64,000 nucleotides of DNA from Nostoc sp. NMS2. GTDB taxonomy: Bacteria > Cyanobacteriota > Cyanobacteriia > Cyanobacteriales > Nostocaceae. The translations under genes were made by a program, and so were the position numbers. The stretch's first letter is position 1. The number at the start of each line of letters is the position of its first letter. This document shows positions 1 through 8,679 of the stretch, in pieces. The notes beneath the pieces were generated by a model that saw only the letters and a program-made list of their open reading frames with translations, was not told the origin of the DNA and made no database searches. The DNA lies in NCBI RefSeq assembly GCF_017115105.1, contig NZ_JABXKH010000031.1:43060-107059 (forward strand), read 5' to 3'.

Positions 1-621
1 TAACAAATGCTCCCGTAATCCGCCTTCTTCTGGATTGTATGTGGCAATAAATAAGGATTTGCACGGATGCTGAAAACTAATCCCTTCCCGTTCAATCTGG
101 TTGCGTCCCTCAGATAATACTGTTAAAAGCTGATTTGATATTTGGTCATCTAATAAATTAATTTCATCTACGTACAGTACACCCCGGTTTGCTGTAGCGA
201 GTAATCCAGGCTGAAAAATGGTATCACCTTGTTTTACAGACTTTTCAACATCTACTGAACCTAATAGTCGGTCTTCTGTAATACCTAGAGGGATTTGTAA
301 AAAAGGCGCGGGAATGATTTCGACGGGTACATCTTGAATATCTTTGTCTGCGTACTCCGCCAAAAGTTGATCGTCCCATTCTTCTGGGTGATTGGGGTCA
401 CAATTACTGATTGAGCCTTTGACAACTTCAATCGGCGGTAGTAGAGCGTGGATAGCACGAGCCATTACAGATTTTGCCGTACCGCGACGACCTGCGATCG
501 CTACTCCTCCCAAACCAGGATCAACTGCGGCTAACAGCAAGGCTAATTTAATTGCTTCTTGACCGACTACGGCACTCAAGGGAAAGGCAGTGATGGTGGG
601 GTTGATAGTAGGCGCAGGCAT
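1..621 (-). CDS. chlD: Magnesium chelatase subunit D, N-terminal part (runs off window)
   Basis: The reading frame starts with ATG at 621 on the minus strand and stays open for 207 codons to the window edge, so only the N-terminal AAA+ domain is present. ChlD is the regulatory subunit of the ChlI-ChlD-ChlH complex that inserts Mg2+ into protoporphyrin IX, the first committed step to chlorophyll. Visible motifs are [13 protein letters not shown] near residue 18, a degenerate P-loop GRRGTAKS at 44-51 and LYVDEIN at 149-155. The altered P-loop (RRGTAKS rather than DRGTGKS) points to ChlD and not ChlI. The Pro-rich linker and the C-terminal von Willebrand domain would lie outside the window. Confidence 0.9.
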   Translation of the reverse strand, partial: MPAPTINPTITAFPLSAVVGQEAIKLALLLAAVDPGLGGVAIAGRRGTAKSVMARAIHALLPPIEVVKGSISNCDPNHPEEWDDQLLAEYADKDIQDVPVEIIPAPFLQIPLGITEDRLLGSVDVEKSVKQGDTIFQPGLLATANRGVLYVDEINLLDDQISNQLLTVLSEGRNQIEREGISFQHPCKSLFIATYNPEEGGLREHLL

Positions 622-684
622 TGTTTGCTTTTATAGCGAGTCTCGGCCTTTAGCATACCAATTTCTGGCACATTTAGAATATAA

Positions 685-1113
685 GTGCGATCGCCTCCAA
701 TTTTATTAGAAATTAGACGCAAATTTAATTATGAGATAAGTTTGTTTTCTGGAGTTGATTTCACTGTCGATATTCAACGAGGATTAAACGGATTTTGTGA
801 TTTTATTTTGAGTCTTTCTTCGGAGCAGTTACTTATACGCAGTCCGGTGATTGTCTTAGTAGAAAGTAAAAATGAGAATTTGAGGTCTGGTTTGGCGCAA
901 TGTATCGCTGAAATGGTAGCTGCTCAGTTATTTAACGAGAGAGGCGGAAATCAAATCAAAGCTATATATGGTGCTGTTACTATCGGTACGCTTTGGCAAT
1001 TTCTCAAGCTTGAAGGTAATATAGTTTCGATTGATTTGAGTGAATATTATATTAAGGATATTAAGAAAATTTTGGGCATTTTGTATGGTGCGATCGCTCA
1101 AAGCAAACCGTAA
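685..1113 (+). CDS. Short cyanobacterial PD-(D/E)XK nuclease-like protein, probably 5'-truncated
   Basis: A 142-residue frame beginning with GTG inside a HIP1 site. It holds GFCDF (Asp39), then VESKNEN (Glu60-x-Lys62), the spacing expected of a PD-(D/E)XK nuclease core, and GLAQCIAEMVAAQ. I recall a widespread cyanobacterial hypothetical family with this core and about 60 more N-terminal residues. Here the sequence before FSGVDF is short and the start has no Shine-Dalgarno, so this may be a remnant or its true start may be lost. The downstream stop is clean. No function is known to me; the catalytic residues look intact. Confidence 0.5.
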   Translation: MRSPPILLEIRRKFNYEISLFSGVDFTVDIQRGLNGFCDFILSLSSEQLLIRSPVIVLVESKNENLRSGLAQCIAEMVAAQLFNERGGNQIKAIYGAVTIGTLWQFLKLEGNIVSIDLSEYYIKDIKKILGILYGAIAQSKP

Positions 1114-1296
1114 ATTATTTATTAGGTAAAATATTATTTAAATAATACTATAGAGCATTTTTAAAGTTTATGGATATGGGTGAGCGCTTTTACGAAATCT
1201 TCATAAATAATTATATTGACATCCAGGAGCCGCTATGCAATTCTTTATTTAAGACAGCAAAGTAACCGCACTCTAAAGCGCAGGTTTTTGGTGGTT

Positions 1297-1483
1297 GTCT
1301 CAGCAGCAGAATTCCTAGTTTCCTGCCGAGCTTCGTGTCATCCCTTCGGCTGAGTATTCAGTCCAATGTAAGGTCACACTGATTGACTAGACTTTCAATG
1401 GGAAGACGAGATGTTTGGATAAATATTCAGGGGAGGGGATGACGCGAAACTTGCTAGGAAACTGGGAGTTCTACTGCTGAGAC
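1297..1483. repeat. Imperfect inverted repeat, MITE-like
   Basis: The left arm at 1297-1345 and the right arm at 1435-1483 are inverted copies of one 49-bp sequence (left begins GTCTCAGCAGCAGAATTCC, right ends CTACTGCTGAGAC), by eye about 80% identical, with an 89-bp loop. The similarity may go a little further outward. No gene lies inside. It fills most of the 515-bp spacer 1114-1628, in which I see nothing else apart from a possible promoter zone near 1560. Confidence 0.6.
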
Positions 1484-1628
1484 TTAAACCAAACGAAAGC
1501 GACGGTAGATATTTTTATTGCAGGGTAGTACTTTTTGAGTACACATTCCTTGTATAAAGCCCTGCTACTGCTAGATGTGTAATTTGTTGAAGCTGTCCGG
1601 TTTACAAACGAATTCTGGATATATTACA

Positions 1629-2393
1629 ATGCCACACGCTAATCAATTTTCCAATAGACAAACAAGCCAGCAGCAACTAAAGGTTGGCATCTATTGCGAT
1701 TTTCAAAATGTTTATTTAAGCGAAGAACAAGCAAGTTTATTGTTTGCTTTTGCCATCACAAAAGGAAGTTTGATTAGTAGAAAAGTATACTATAATTCAC
1801 TATTTGAAAACCAGGCTTCTGCAAAAACTAATCTCCAACGCATTGGTTTTAAATGTGAAGATGTTACTTGCTCTTTAAAGAACAGTGCAGATAATCAACT
1901 TAAATCTGATTTAATTGACGATGTGTATAACAATCAGTCCCCAGATATAGTTATCCTTGCGTCAGGAGATGGCGACTTTGTAAACGCAGTTCAATTTCTG
2001 CAAGAAAAGGGTGTAAATGTCATAATTTTTGCACAAAGAGGTAATGTAAAACAAAAGCTGAAAGAGCGTGCTGATGAATTTCACTTTGTAGATGAATTGT
2101 CTCAATTAGTTAGCTACAAGACTCAGCCTCTTAATTACAATGAGGCTGTAGAGTGCCTAATTGAATGTACTAAAACTTCCTTAAGCCAAGGCAAGCCTAC
2201 CGGATTTGGATACATTGATAAATTGATGCGTCAGCGTTGCCATAGATATCAGGGTTTTTCCTCTATCTCTATGTTTGACGGCAAGAAGTTTAAAAACTTT
2301 AGTCAGTTTATTGCTGCTGCCGTAAGGGATGGTAAAGTTCAAAAGCAAAGTCAGGAATTGTTTTTAATCGAGTTAGACAAACTGGCTGCTTAA
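1629..2393 (+). CDS. NYN-domain (PIN-like) protein, LabA type, with C-terminal LOTUS-like region
   Basis: The 254-residue protein opens with the NYN fold: KVGIYCDFQNVYL (Asp24, Asn27), Asp94 in LKSDLIDDV, and VILASGDGDF (Asp114, Asp116). These acidic residues form the metal site of this predicted RNase family. Residues about 160-250 resemble an OST-HTH/LOTUS domain, an RNA-binding module often fused to NYN. I prefer ATG 1629 over an in-frame ATG at 1575, because the extra 18 residues look unrelated to the fold. Proteins of this family include LabA, linked to the circadian system in Synechococcus, but a clock role cannot be read from this sequence. It is followed by a double terminator. Confidence 0.75.
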   Translation: MPHANQFSNRQTSQQQLKVGIYCDFQNVYLSEEQASLLFAFAITKGSLISRKVYYNSLFENQASAKTNLQRIGFKCEDVTCSLKNSADNQLKSDLIDDVYNNQSPDIVILASGDGDFVNAVQFLQEKGVNVIIFAQRGNVKQKLKERADEFHFVDELSQLVSYKTQPLNYNEAVECLIECTKTSLSQGKPTGFGYIDKLMRQRCHRYQGFSSISMFDGKKFKNFSQFIAAAVRDGKVQKQSQELFLIELDKLAA

Positions 2394-2404
2394 AATAGCT
2401 TTTA

Positions 2405-2458
2405 AAAACCCAGTTTTTCTAAACTGGGTTTTACCAAAACCGCGATTTGCGGTTTTTT
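2405..2458 (+). terminator. Tandem hairpin terminator after the NYN gene
   Basis: Two stem-loops follow the stop codon: AAAACCCAGTTT pairing with AAACTGGGTTTT (2405-2432), then AAACCGC pairing with GCGGTTT (2437-2455) leading into a run of six T. The second is a good intrinsic terminator. Confidence 0.8.
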
Positions 2459-2527
2459 CATGTCTAAACAAAAGAACACTTGTCAAGTTTCCCAACAGTC
2501 AATTTCTGCAACAAGACACGAGATAAA

Positions 2528-3214
2528 ATGCACAAAATTCTGATATTCCATGATGAAAAACTTCTACGCCGTGCGCTTACCCACCGTTCTTATGTCCATG
2601 AAAACCCCACAGAAGGCGAACATAATGAACGCCTAGAATTCCTCGGTGATGCTTTGCTGAATTTCTTAAGTGGTGAGTATCTATATAGTTGTCACCCAGA
2701 AATGGGAGAAGATGAATTAACCCGGCGACGTTCGGCGCTGGTAGATGAGAAACAATTAGCAAAGTTCGCCGAGGAGGTAGGTTTAGACTTTAGAATGCGG
2801 TTAGGAAAAGGCGCAATTCGAGATGGAGGCTACCAAAATCCTAATTTGCTCAGTAGCACCTTTGAAGCAGTCCTTGGTGCTTACTATTTGGATAATGATT
2901 CTAATATTGAAGCAGTTCGCGCAATTATAGAACCACTATTTGATTCTGTAGATCCTAAACATATAATTGTGTCTCGTTCTAATGTAGACTCAAAAAATCG
3001 CTTTCAAGAATGGGTGCAACGCAACGTTACCCCCACTCCTCCTAAATATTTCACAGAACAAATAGGAGGCCCTTCTCACGCGCCAGAATTCATCGCCAAA
3101 GTATTGGTAGATGCAAAAATTTACGGTGAAGGTAAGGGACGCAATAAGAAAGATGCAGAGAAAGCTGCTGCTGAAGATGCACTAGCTAAGTTAAAAAAAC
3201 AAGGGTTGTTGTAA
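2528..3214 (+). CDS. rnc: Ribonuclease III
   Basis: Cleaves double-stranded RNA in rRNA maturation and mRNA turnover. The 228-residue protein has the RNase III signature ERLEFLGDALL at 34-44, the second acidic segment STFEAVLGAYYLD near 110, and a dsRNA-binding domain from about residue 155 (NRFQEWVQRN ... GRNKKDAEKAAAEDAL). I chose ATG 2528; an in-frame TTG at 2480 would add 16 unconvincing residues. Cyanobacteria often carry more than one RNase III-type gene, and this one begins directly with MHKIL, lacking a longer N-terminus. It stands alone, after a terminator. Confidence 0.9.
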   Translation: MHKILIFHDEKLLRRALTHRSYVHENPTEGEHNERLEFLGDALLNFLSGEYLYSCHPEMGEDELTRRRSALVDEKQLAKFAEEVGLDFRMRLGKGAIRDGGYQNPNLLSSTFEAVLGAYYLDNDSNIEAVRAIIEPLFDSVDPKHIIVSRSNVDSKNRFQEWVQRNVTPTPPKYFTEQIGGPSHAPEFIAKVLVDAKIYGEGKGRNKKDAEKAAAEDALAKLKKQGLL

Positions 3215-3296
3215 AAATATTTTTCTCTCACGTAGAGGCGCATAAATCAAATCAGAACCAGTCGAAGAATAGTTGTTTAAATTAATATACTTTGAT

Positions 3297-3713
3297 ATGC
3301 CTGCAAGAGATATTTATCATGATGCTGTTAAGAATGCCTTAATTCAAGAAGGCTGGATAATTACAGATGACCCTCTACATTTAAAGTGGGGTCAAAAAGA
3401 TATGTATGTAGATTTAGGAGCTAAACAACTTTTAGCCGCAGAACAAGGAACTAAAAAAATAGCCGTAGAAATTAAAAGTTTTGTGAGTCCTTCAGAAATG
3501 GCAGACCTCAAAGATGCCATTGGGGGATTTATCATGTATCGTGCTGTTATCCATCGCTTGGAACCAAACAGAACATTGTATTTGGCGGTGCGCGACAGCG
3601 TATTTACAGCTTTGTTTGAGGAACCAATTGGTACACTTTTAATAGAGACCGAGAATCTAAAGTTAGTCGTTTTTAATCCAGAAACTGAGAGGATTATCCA
3701 ATGGATACCTTAG
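3297..3713 (+). CDS. xisH: XisH family protein
   Basis: The 138-residue protein begins MPARDIYHDAVKNAL and contains MYVDLGAKQLLAAEQG and KKIAVEIKSF, the hallmark of the XisH family. XisH was named from the Nostoc fdxN element, where it is needed with XisI and XisF for excision of the element in heterocysts. The D-x(n)-E-x-K arrangement suggests a PD-(D/E)XK fold. No recombinase gene or att site is visible nearby, so this is a free-standing xisHI pair. ATG 3297 is preferred over a TTG at 3273. Its 3' end overlaps xisI by 13 bp, implying translational coupling. Confidence 0.85.
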   Translation: MPARDIYHDAVKNALIQEGWIITDDPLHLKWGQKDMYVDLGAKQLLAAEQGTKKIAVEIKSFVSPSEMADLKDAIGGFIMYRAVIHRLEPNRTLYLAVRDSVFTALFEEPIGTLLIETENLKLVVFNPETERIIQWIP

Positions 3714-4036
3714 ATAATTATCGACGCATCATCAAACAAGTATTAGTACCCTACACACAAATTCCTTATTCCCACGCAGCTATTGAATGTAAAGCAGTCT
3801 TTGATAGCGAAAATGACAGCTATTTACTGATAACTCTAGGATGGGATGGTATAAAGCGAATTCATGGCTGCTTAGTTGATATTGACATTATTGATGGCAA
3901 AATCTGGATACAACGAGATGACACAGAAGATGGCGTAACCTACGAATTAGTAGCAGCAGGAATTCCTAAAGATAAAATTGTCTTAGGATTTCACCCGCAA
4001 AATGTCAGGCAACATACAGGATATGGTATTTTATAA
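3701..4036 (+). CDS. xisI: XisI family protein
   Basis: This 111-residue protein starts MDTLDNYRRIIKQVL and carries the family features YLLITLGWDG, IHGCLVDIDIIDGKIWIQ, DDTEDGV and a C-terminal GFHPQNVRQHTGYG. XisI is the obligate neighbour of XisH; the two are nearly always adjacent in cyanobacteria and other filamentous bacteria. The overlapping start points to one bicistronic transcript. The pair is present in many copies in Nostoc genomes far from any excision element, so a role in excision here is not supported. Confidence 0.85.
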   Translation: MDTLDNYRRIIKQVLVPYTQIPYSHAAIECKAVFDSENDSYLLITLGWDGIKRIHGCLVDIDIIDGKIWIQRDDTEDGVTYELVAAGIPKDKIVLGFHPQNVRQHTGYGIL

Positions 4037-4061
4037 GTTTAAAAATATACTTTAAACTTTC

Positions 4062-5252
4062 TCACATCTTCACTTCTAAAGGCAAAATTACACTGAAGGT
4101 AGAACCAACTCCTACCTCGGATGCTAGGTTAATTGTACCTTGGAGTAGTTTTACTAACCGCGAAACGATCGCTAACCCCAATCCTGTACTATCAGGGAGA
4201 TAGGGACGATCGCTAAAACTCACCCGAAAGTAGGGTTCAAATATCTGGGTTTGGTTTTCTGGTGCAATGCCAATTCCAGTGTCAGAAACTGCGATCGCAC
4301 ATCTCTGGTTCTCCAACACCTGACACATTATAATAATAGTCCCCGACTCTGTATAGCGAATTGCATTACTAATAAGATTTGTCACAATTTGTTGGCATTG
4401 AAAAGGATCTGTGATTAATTCATTAGGAGCGCGATCGCAATCCACCACCACTTTTAAATTTTTCTCAGCAGCTAAAGGTTCCAACATTTCACAGACATTA
4501 TCAATTAATTCACGCACATCTGTGGGTGCTAGTTGGAGTTTTATCTGTCCTGCTTCATAGCGCGAAAGTTCTAATACATCGTTAATCAGGTGGAGTAATT
4601 GTCTACCGTTACGCAGTACCCGCTCAATATGTTCTAAATTAGCTGAGGTGTCTTTTAGCTGTGTCTTGCGTCGTTGTTGGCGTAAAAACAGATCAGAGTA
4701 ACCAATAATGGAAGTTAGAGGATGTTTCAATTCGTGGGCTAGTTGCGAAAGATACTCTTGATTGGCGCTCATTAAGCGCGTAAGTTCTTCATTATGGAGC
4801 GTTAGTGATAATTGCAACTGCTGTAATTCTCGCAAACGTTCGTCAACATAACTCTTAAAACATCGAGCGATCGCTTCGTCTATGATAGCGTCAATCAGAC
4901 GCATAGAACGAATTATATCTCCAGGTGTTCCCCCCAATAAATCTGCTTGTAGAGCATCAAATATTACTGTTCGCAGCAGATGATATTCTCTGGCAATTTC
5001 TGCTGGGTCAAAACCTTGTTCTGCTCGAATAGCTCCATGCTGAAAACTAGCAGTAACTATCGACTGAATATCATTATCCTGAGATTTTGAAAGCACTGTT
5101 ACCATTGCTTGTAAAACATCAGGGATATGATCTTTTACTGCTGTATAAGATAGGTCATCAGCACTTTCAATCCGTCTATCCTTGCGAACTGCTGTAATCC
5201 ATTTATCGAGAATGGTATCCGTTTTTTCAGCCAGTATTTGACTAAAATCCAT
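4062..5252 (-). CDS. Sensor histidine kinase with RsbRD-like N-terminus
   Basis: A soluble 396-residue kinase. Residues 1-135 form an all-helical domain like the RsbT co-antagonist N-terminal domain (RsbRD_N). There follows a HisKA domain with LAHELKHPL (phospho-acceptor His173) and a HATPase domain with SNAIRYTESG, VSDTGIGIAPE and STGLGLAIVSRL. There is no membrane segment, PAS or receiver domain, so it probably senses a cytoplasmic partner or ligand through the helical domain. ATG 5252 is chosen because the extra 11 residues of a longer start do not match the family. No response regulator gene is adjacent; the partner is unknown. Confidence 0.85.
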   Translation of the reverse strand: MDFSQILAEKTDTILDKWITAVRKDRRIESADDLSYTAVKDHIPDVLQAMVTVLSKSQDNDIQSIVTASFQHGAIRAEQGFDPAEIAREYHLLRTVIFDALQADLLGGTPGDIIRSMRLIDAIIDEAIARCFKSYVDERLRELQQLQLSLTLHNEELTRLMSANQEYLSQLAHELKHPLTSIIGYSDLFLRQQRRKTQLKDTSANLEHIERVLRNGRQLLHLINDVLELSRYEAGQIKLQLAPTDVRELIDNVCEMLEPLAAEKNLKVVVDCDRAPNELITDPFQCQQIVTNLISNAIRYTESGTIIIMCQVLENQRCAIAVSDTGIGIAPENQTQIFEPYFRVSFSDRPYLPDSTGLGLAIVSRLVKLLQGTINLASEVGVGSTFSVILPLEVKM

Positions 5253-5687
5253 TATGTTAAATTCAGCTAGGAGATAGATGAGCAAACTGCCATATCCAAT
5301 TAGTTTAACGATTGCGGTGGCTTTTTACCAAATTTGGGAATTTTATTCACCTACCAAAAGAAATAGATTCTACATATTCATTTTTTTGCTGATTAACTCT
5401 CCGTGTCTAAAATTCTTCCAGTATAATCTATATTCTCTTAAGAAATATTAAACAAGCAGATAACAATATTGATGCTTGACTAAGCTATATTGTTTAGTTT
5501 TCTGTGCAAGAAGTTGACTCACAACACCATTAAAAGTATAAATTGTACTTATTACCCAGAAGCAAGTAGAGCCGCTGAATTCTGGTATTTAAATAAACAA
5601 CATTTCTTCTCAGATAGATGGCTTTTACTGAGCATCAATGTTATATTGTCCATAATTTAGTATCCATTAGAGTAAGTCAGCCTAATT

Positions 5688-5880
5688 CAGCGTGTCACAG
5701 TGCATAACGCTGGAGCGGAGGAACCAAATTGTGGGGCGTATCTCATAGAAAGTGAGGAGTTAAAGTGAGAAGTGAAGAGTTAACTCAGCACTCAGCACTA
5801 GGTACTCAGCACTCTAAAAAGAAGGGCATCTCTCAGCCCTAGCCCGTCAGCTAACTTCGTAGGCATTGGGAGGAGACTGA
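5688..5880 (+). promoter_or_regulatory. c-di-AMP riboswitch (ydaO/yuaA type), first copy
   Basis: The leader has the conserved blocks of the ydaO-yuaA class in order: AACGCTGGAGCGGAGGAACC, then TGTGGGGCGTATCT, then AGCCCTAGCCCGTCAG followed by CTAACTTCGTAGGC. These match what I know of the class that binds cyclic di-AMP. The variable stem between the second and third blocks is long here (about 85 bases) and contains a CTCAGCACTCAGCAC repeat that looks inserted. It lies about 100 bp before the ABC permease gene on the same strand. The rest of the spacer 5253-5687 shows no gene. Confidence 0.8.
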
Positions 5881-5977
5881 AGAGACGGCATTTTTATAAT
5901 GTTCCGATCTCATCGGTGTCCAAGGCTGGTACTGCTCGAATTTTTTGTACCTGCACTTAAATCTTTTGAGGTCGTAA

Positions 5978-6829
5978 ATGATATTTCAACTAAATTTGGC
6001 TGCGATCGCAGCGATCGCAACACAAGCTGCGTGGAAAAAGACAAAACCTGTCATCCTCAGAGATGTATTCATTTTACCAGTATTGGGCTTCTTGGGAATA
6101 ATTGTGCTGTGGTGGATTATTGCACTTGCCAACCATGAATTAATGCCCACCCCACCAGAAGCCCTCATCGCTAATCTAGACTATATCTTAAATCCCTTCT
6201 ACCAAAGAGGCCCAGGTAACTTGGGAATTGGTTGGTTATTGATCGCAAGTCTGCGCCGGGTATTACTGGGTTTTTTGTTAGGTGCGGTAGTAGCGATTCC
6301 TGTGGGGTTTTTAATTGGCATGTCCAGACCGGCAATGCTAGCTCTCAATCCTATCATTCAAATTTTTAAACCCGTATCGCCCTTAGCTTGGCTGCCCATC
6401 GCCTTAGCAATTTTCAATTTAGCAGATCCTTCCGCCATTTTTGTAATTTTTATTACCTCCTTATGGCCGACAATTATTAATACCGCATTAGGAGTTTCTA
6501 GCGTTCCCAAAGATTATTTAGATGTGGCACAAGTGCTAGAAATGCCCCGTTGGAGGCGGATTACCAAAATAATTTGGCCTGCAAGTTTACCGTATATTTT
6601 TACAGGTTTACGAATTAGTTTAGGCATAGCTTGGCTAGTAATCGTCGCCGTGGAAATGCTTACAGGTGGTATTGGTATCGGCTTTTTTGTCTGGGATGAA
6701 TGGAGTCGTTTAAACCTGAGTTCAGTCTTTTTAGCTGTGTTCATAATTGGCTTAACTGGGTTAATTTTGGATTACGCCGTGGGCAAAATCGAAGAATTAG
6801 TCACCCATCGCCCGAAAGCTTCCAACTAA
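5978..6829 (+). CDS. ABC transporter permease, nitrate/sulfonate/bicarbonate (NrtB-like) family
   Basis: A 283-residue inner-membrane protein with about six to seven hydrophobic segments and the BPD_transp_1 EAA loop seen as VPKDYLDVAQVLEMPRWRR near 185-205 followed by IIWPASLPYIFTGLRISLG. The N-terminal segment before LPVLGFLG is short and the motif LMPTPPEAL matches the NrtB/CmpB/SsuC family. It heads a three-gene importer operon with the binding protein and ATPase downstream. The substrate cannot be read from the permease. The c-di-AMP riboswitch upstream suggests control by osmotic or potassium status, which is unusual for a nitrate or bicarbonate porter. Confidence 0.85.
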   Translation: MIFQLNLAAIAAIATQAAWKKTKPVILRDVFILPVLGFLGIIVLWWIIALANHELMPTPPEALIANLDYILNPFYQRGPGNLGIGWLLIASLRRVLLGFLLGAVVAIPVGFLIGMSRPAMLALNPIIQIFKPVSPLAWLPIALAIFNLADPSAIFVIFITSLWPTIINTALGVSSVPKDYLDVAQVLEMPRWRRITKIIWPASLPYIFTGLRISLGIAWLVIVAVEMLTGGIGIGFFVWDEWSRLNLSSVFLAVFIIGLTGLILDYAVGKIEELVTHRPKASN

Positions 6830-6896
6830 CAAAATTCGACTGCTATCAAAACAGCAAGATGTAACCAGACTCTGCGCTTGGAGCGTGAGCAATTCA

Positions 6897-7112
6897 TCAT
6901 CGAATTTTAGATTTTAAATTTTGGATTTTGGAATTGAATCAAAATCCAAAATATAAAAAGGTCTGAGAGCAAGCGAATTTAAACGCGAGAATACATCTAA
7001 AATCCAAAATCGTTCGACTGAGCGTAGGTAGTCGAAGTCTAAAATTAATTGACAAGCTCCTAACTTGATTGCTGGGGTCAATCTAAAATCCAAAATCCAA
7101 AATCCAAAATTG
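6897..7112 (+). repeat. Spacer with dispersed AATCCAAAAT-type repeats
   Basis: The 303-bp gap between the permease and binding-protein genes is filled with short degenerate repeats of the form TAAAATCCAAAATC in both orientations and one TTCGACTGAGCGTAG/GTCGAAGTC unit. The same family recurs near 8580-8650, 9760-9830, 14880-15020 and 61480-61505. No start or RNA motif stands out. Confidence 0.5.
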
Positions 7113-7132
7113 TGTGACATGGAGCTACAAAA

Positions 7133-8575
7133 ATGGGTGATATAAACTGGACTCGACGAGATTTTATTAAGGGAATAGGAGCAACCACAACTGGAATAGC
7201 GCTGTCCTCCTGTGGAATTTCAGGAGATAGATCCGCCAAAGGGCTAACAGAAGAAGCTTTAGCTGTACAACCATTAATTAGATCCCAAGACCTAGAAAAA
7301 TCCGATCTGACAATTGGTTACGTTCCCGTTAATGATTGTGCGCCATTTGCGATCGCCTGGAAAAAAGGCTTCTTCCGCAAATATGGTTTGAACGTTACAC
7401 TTAACCGCGAGGCCAGTTGGGCCACCTCCCGCGACGGTTTAATATTTGGTCGCCTAGATGCTTCACCCGTAGTATCTGGTGCCGTTACCAACGCCAGAAT
7501 TGGTGCTGAAGGCGCACGCCACGCCCCCTTGTGTGCAGCCATGACCATCCACCGCCACGGTAACGGCATGACCATGAACAAAGCCATGTGGGATTTTGGG
7601 CTGCGTCCGTGGTATGAATATCAAGAAAAATATGGCGATGGTGCTTTAGAAGCCTTTGGGCGTGATTTCCGAGGCTACTTTGACAAGCAACCGCCAGAAA
7701 ACAGAGTTTGGGCGGTAGTATTAAGTTCCGCCATTTACGAATACTTTGTCCGCTACATATCCGCCGCCGCAGGAGTTGATCCGCTTAAAGAGTTTCGCGT
7801 CATCATCGTTCCGCCTCCCCAAATGGTGACAAACGTGCGGATTGGTGCAATGCAAGCTTACATGGTTGCAGAACCCTGGAATACAAGGGCAATAACAGGT
7901 AACGAAAACATCGGCTTTACCTTTGCACAAGGTAAAGAAGTCTGGTTAGGACACCCAGATCGACTTTTGGGAGTGATGGAACCTTTCATCGACAAATATC
8001 CCAAAACTTATCGTTCCTTAGTCAAGGCAATGATTGAAGCTTGCCAGTATTGCAGCAAAGTAGAAAACCACCAAGAAGTAGCCGAACTGCTTACAGAGCG
8101 CTCTTTTACAGGTGCAAAACCAAAAAACAAAAATGCTCCAATTACGAAATTTACTGGTCCGGGAATTCTCGGCAACTATAACTATGGCGGCTTTGATGGC
8201 AAAGACCGCATCATCAAAGCTGCTGACACCACAATTTTCTTCGATATTCCTGACAACCTTCCCAAACAGCCAGGAGAACACTCAACATTCTTATGGAGAT
8301 CGAGAAGTCTCTGGTTAATGACACAAGCAGCGCGGTGGGGACAAATTAAGAAATTCCCCAAAAATGCTGAGAAACTAGCCGGACAAGGCTGGAGAACAGA
8401 TTTATATCGCGAGATAGCATCTGAAATGGGCATCAAATGTCCAAAGGATGATTACAAGGTCGAACCACCAGAAGTATTTATAGATAAGAAAGGCTTCGAC
8501 CCCAGCGATCCTGTAGGTTATCTAAATAGTTTTGCTATCAGGGCTAACGCTCCCACTAACTTTTTCATGTCTTAA
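7133..8575 (+). CDS. ABC transporter substrate-binding protein (NrtA/CmpA family), Tat/lipoprotein
   Basis: The 480-residue protein begins with a twin-arginine signal (Arg8-Arg9-Asp-Phe) running into a lipobox-like ALSSC with Cys27, so it is probably exported by Tat and lipid-anchored. The body matches the NMT1/NrtA class of large binding proteins: LTIGYVPVNDCAPFAIAWKKG, GRLDASPVVSGAV, HRHGNGMTM, RIGAMQAYMVAEPWN and WRSRSLWLMTQAARWGQ. NrtA binds nitrate and CmpA bicarbonate; the ligand here is not decided by the visible sequence. It lies between permease and ATPase genes, an order unlike the standard nrtABCD, and no NrtC-type fusion is present. Confidence 0.85.
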   Translation: MGDINWTRRDFIKGIGATTTGIALSSCGISGDRSAKGLTEEALAVQPLIRSQDLEKSDLTIGYVPVNDCAPFAIAWKKGFFRKYGLNVTLNREASWATSRDGLIFGRLDASPVVSGAVTNARIGAEGARHAPLCAAMTIHRHGNGMTMNKAMWDFGLRPWYEYQEKYGDGALEAFGRDFRGYFDKQPPENRVWAVVLSSAIYEYFVRYISAAAGVDPLKEFRVIIVPPPQMVTNVRIGAMQAYMVAEPWNTRAITGNENIGFTFAQGKEVWLGHPDRLLGVMEPFIDKYPKTYRSLVKAMIEACQYCSKVENHQEVAELLTERSFTGAKPKNKNAPITKFTGPGILGNYNYGGFDGKDRIIKAADTTIFFDIPDNLPKQPGEHSTFLWRSRSLWLMTQAARWGQIKKFPKNAEKLAGQGWRTDLYREIASEMGIKCPKDDYKVEPPEVFIDKKGFDPSDPVGYLNSFAIRANAPTNFFMS

Positions 8576-8679
8576 ATTCCAAAATTAAATATTGACCCTG
8601 GCAATTTGAGATTTTAGATTTTCGGTACAAGTCGCGGTTAATCCAAAATTGATTGACTAAATTATTTCGGGAGCCTTTG

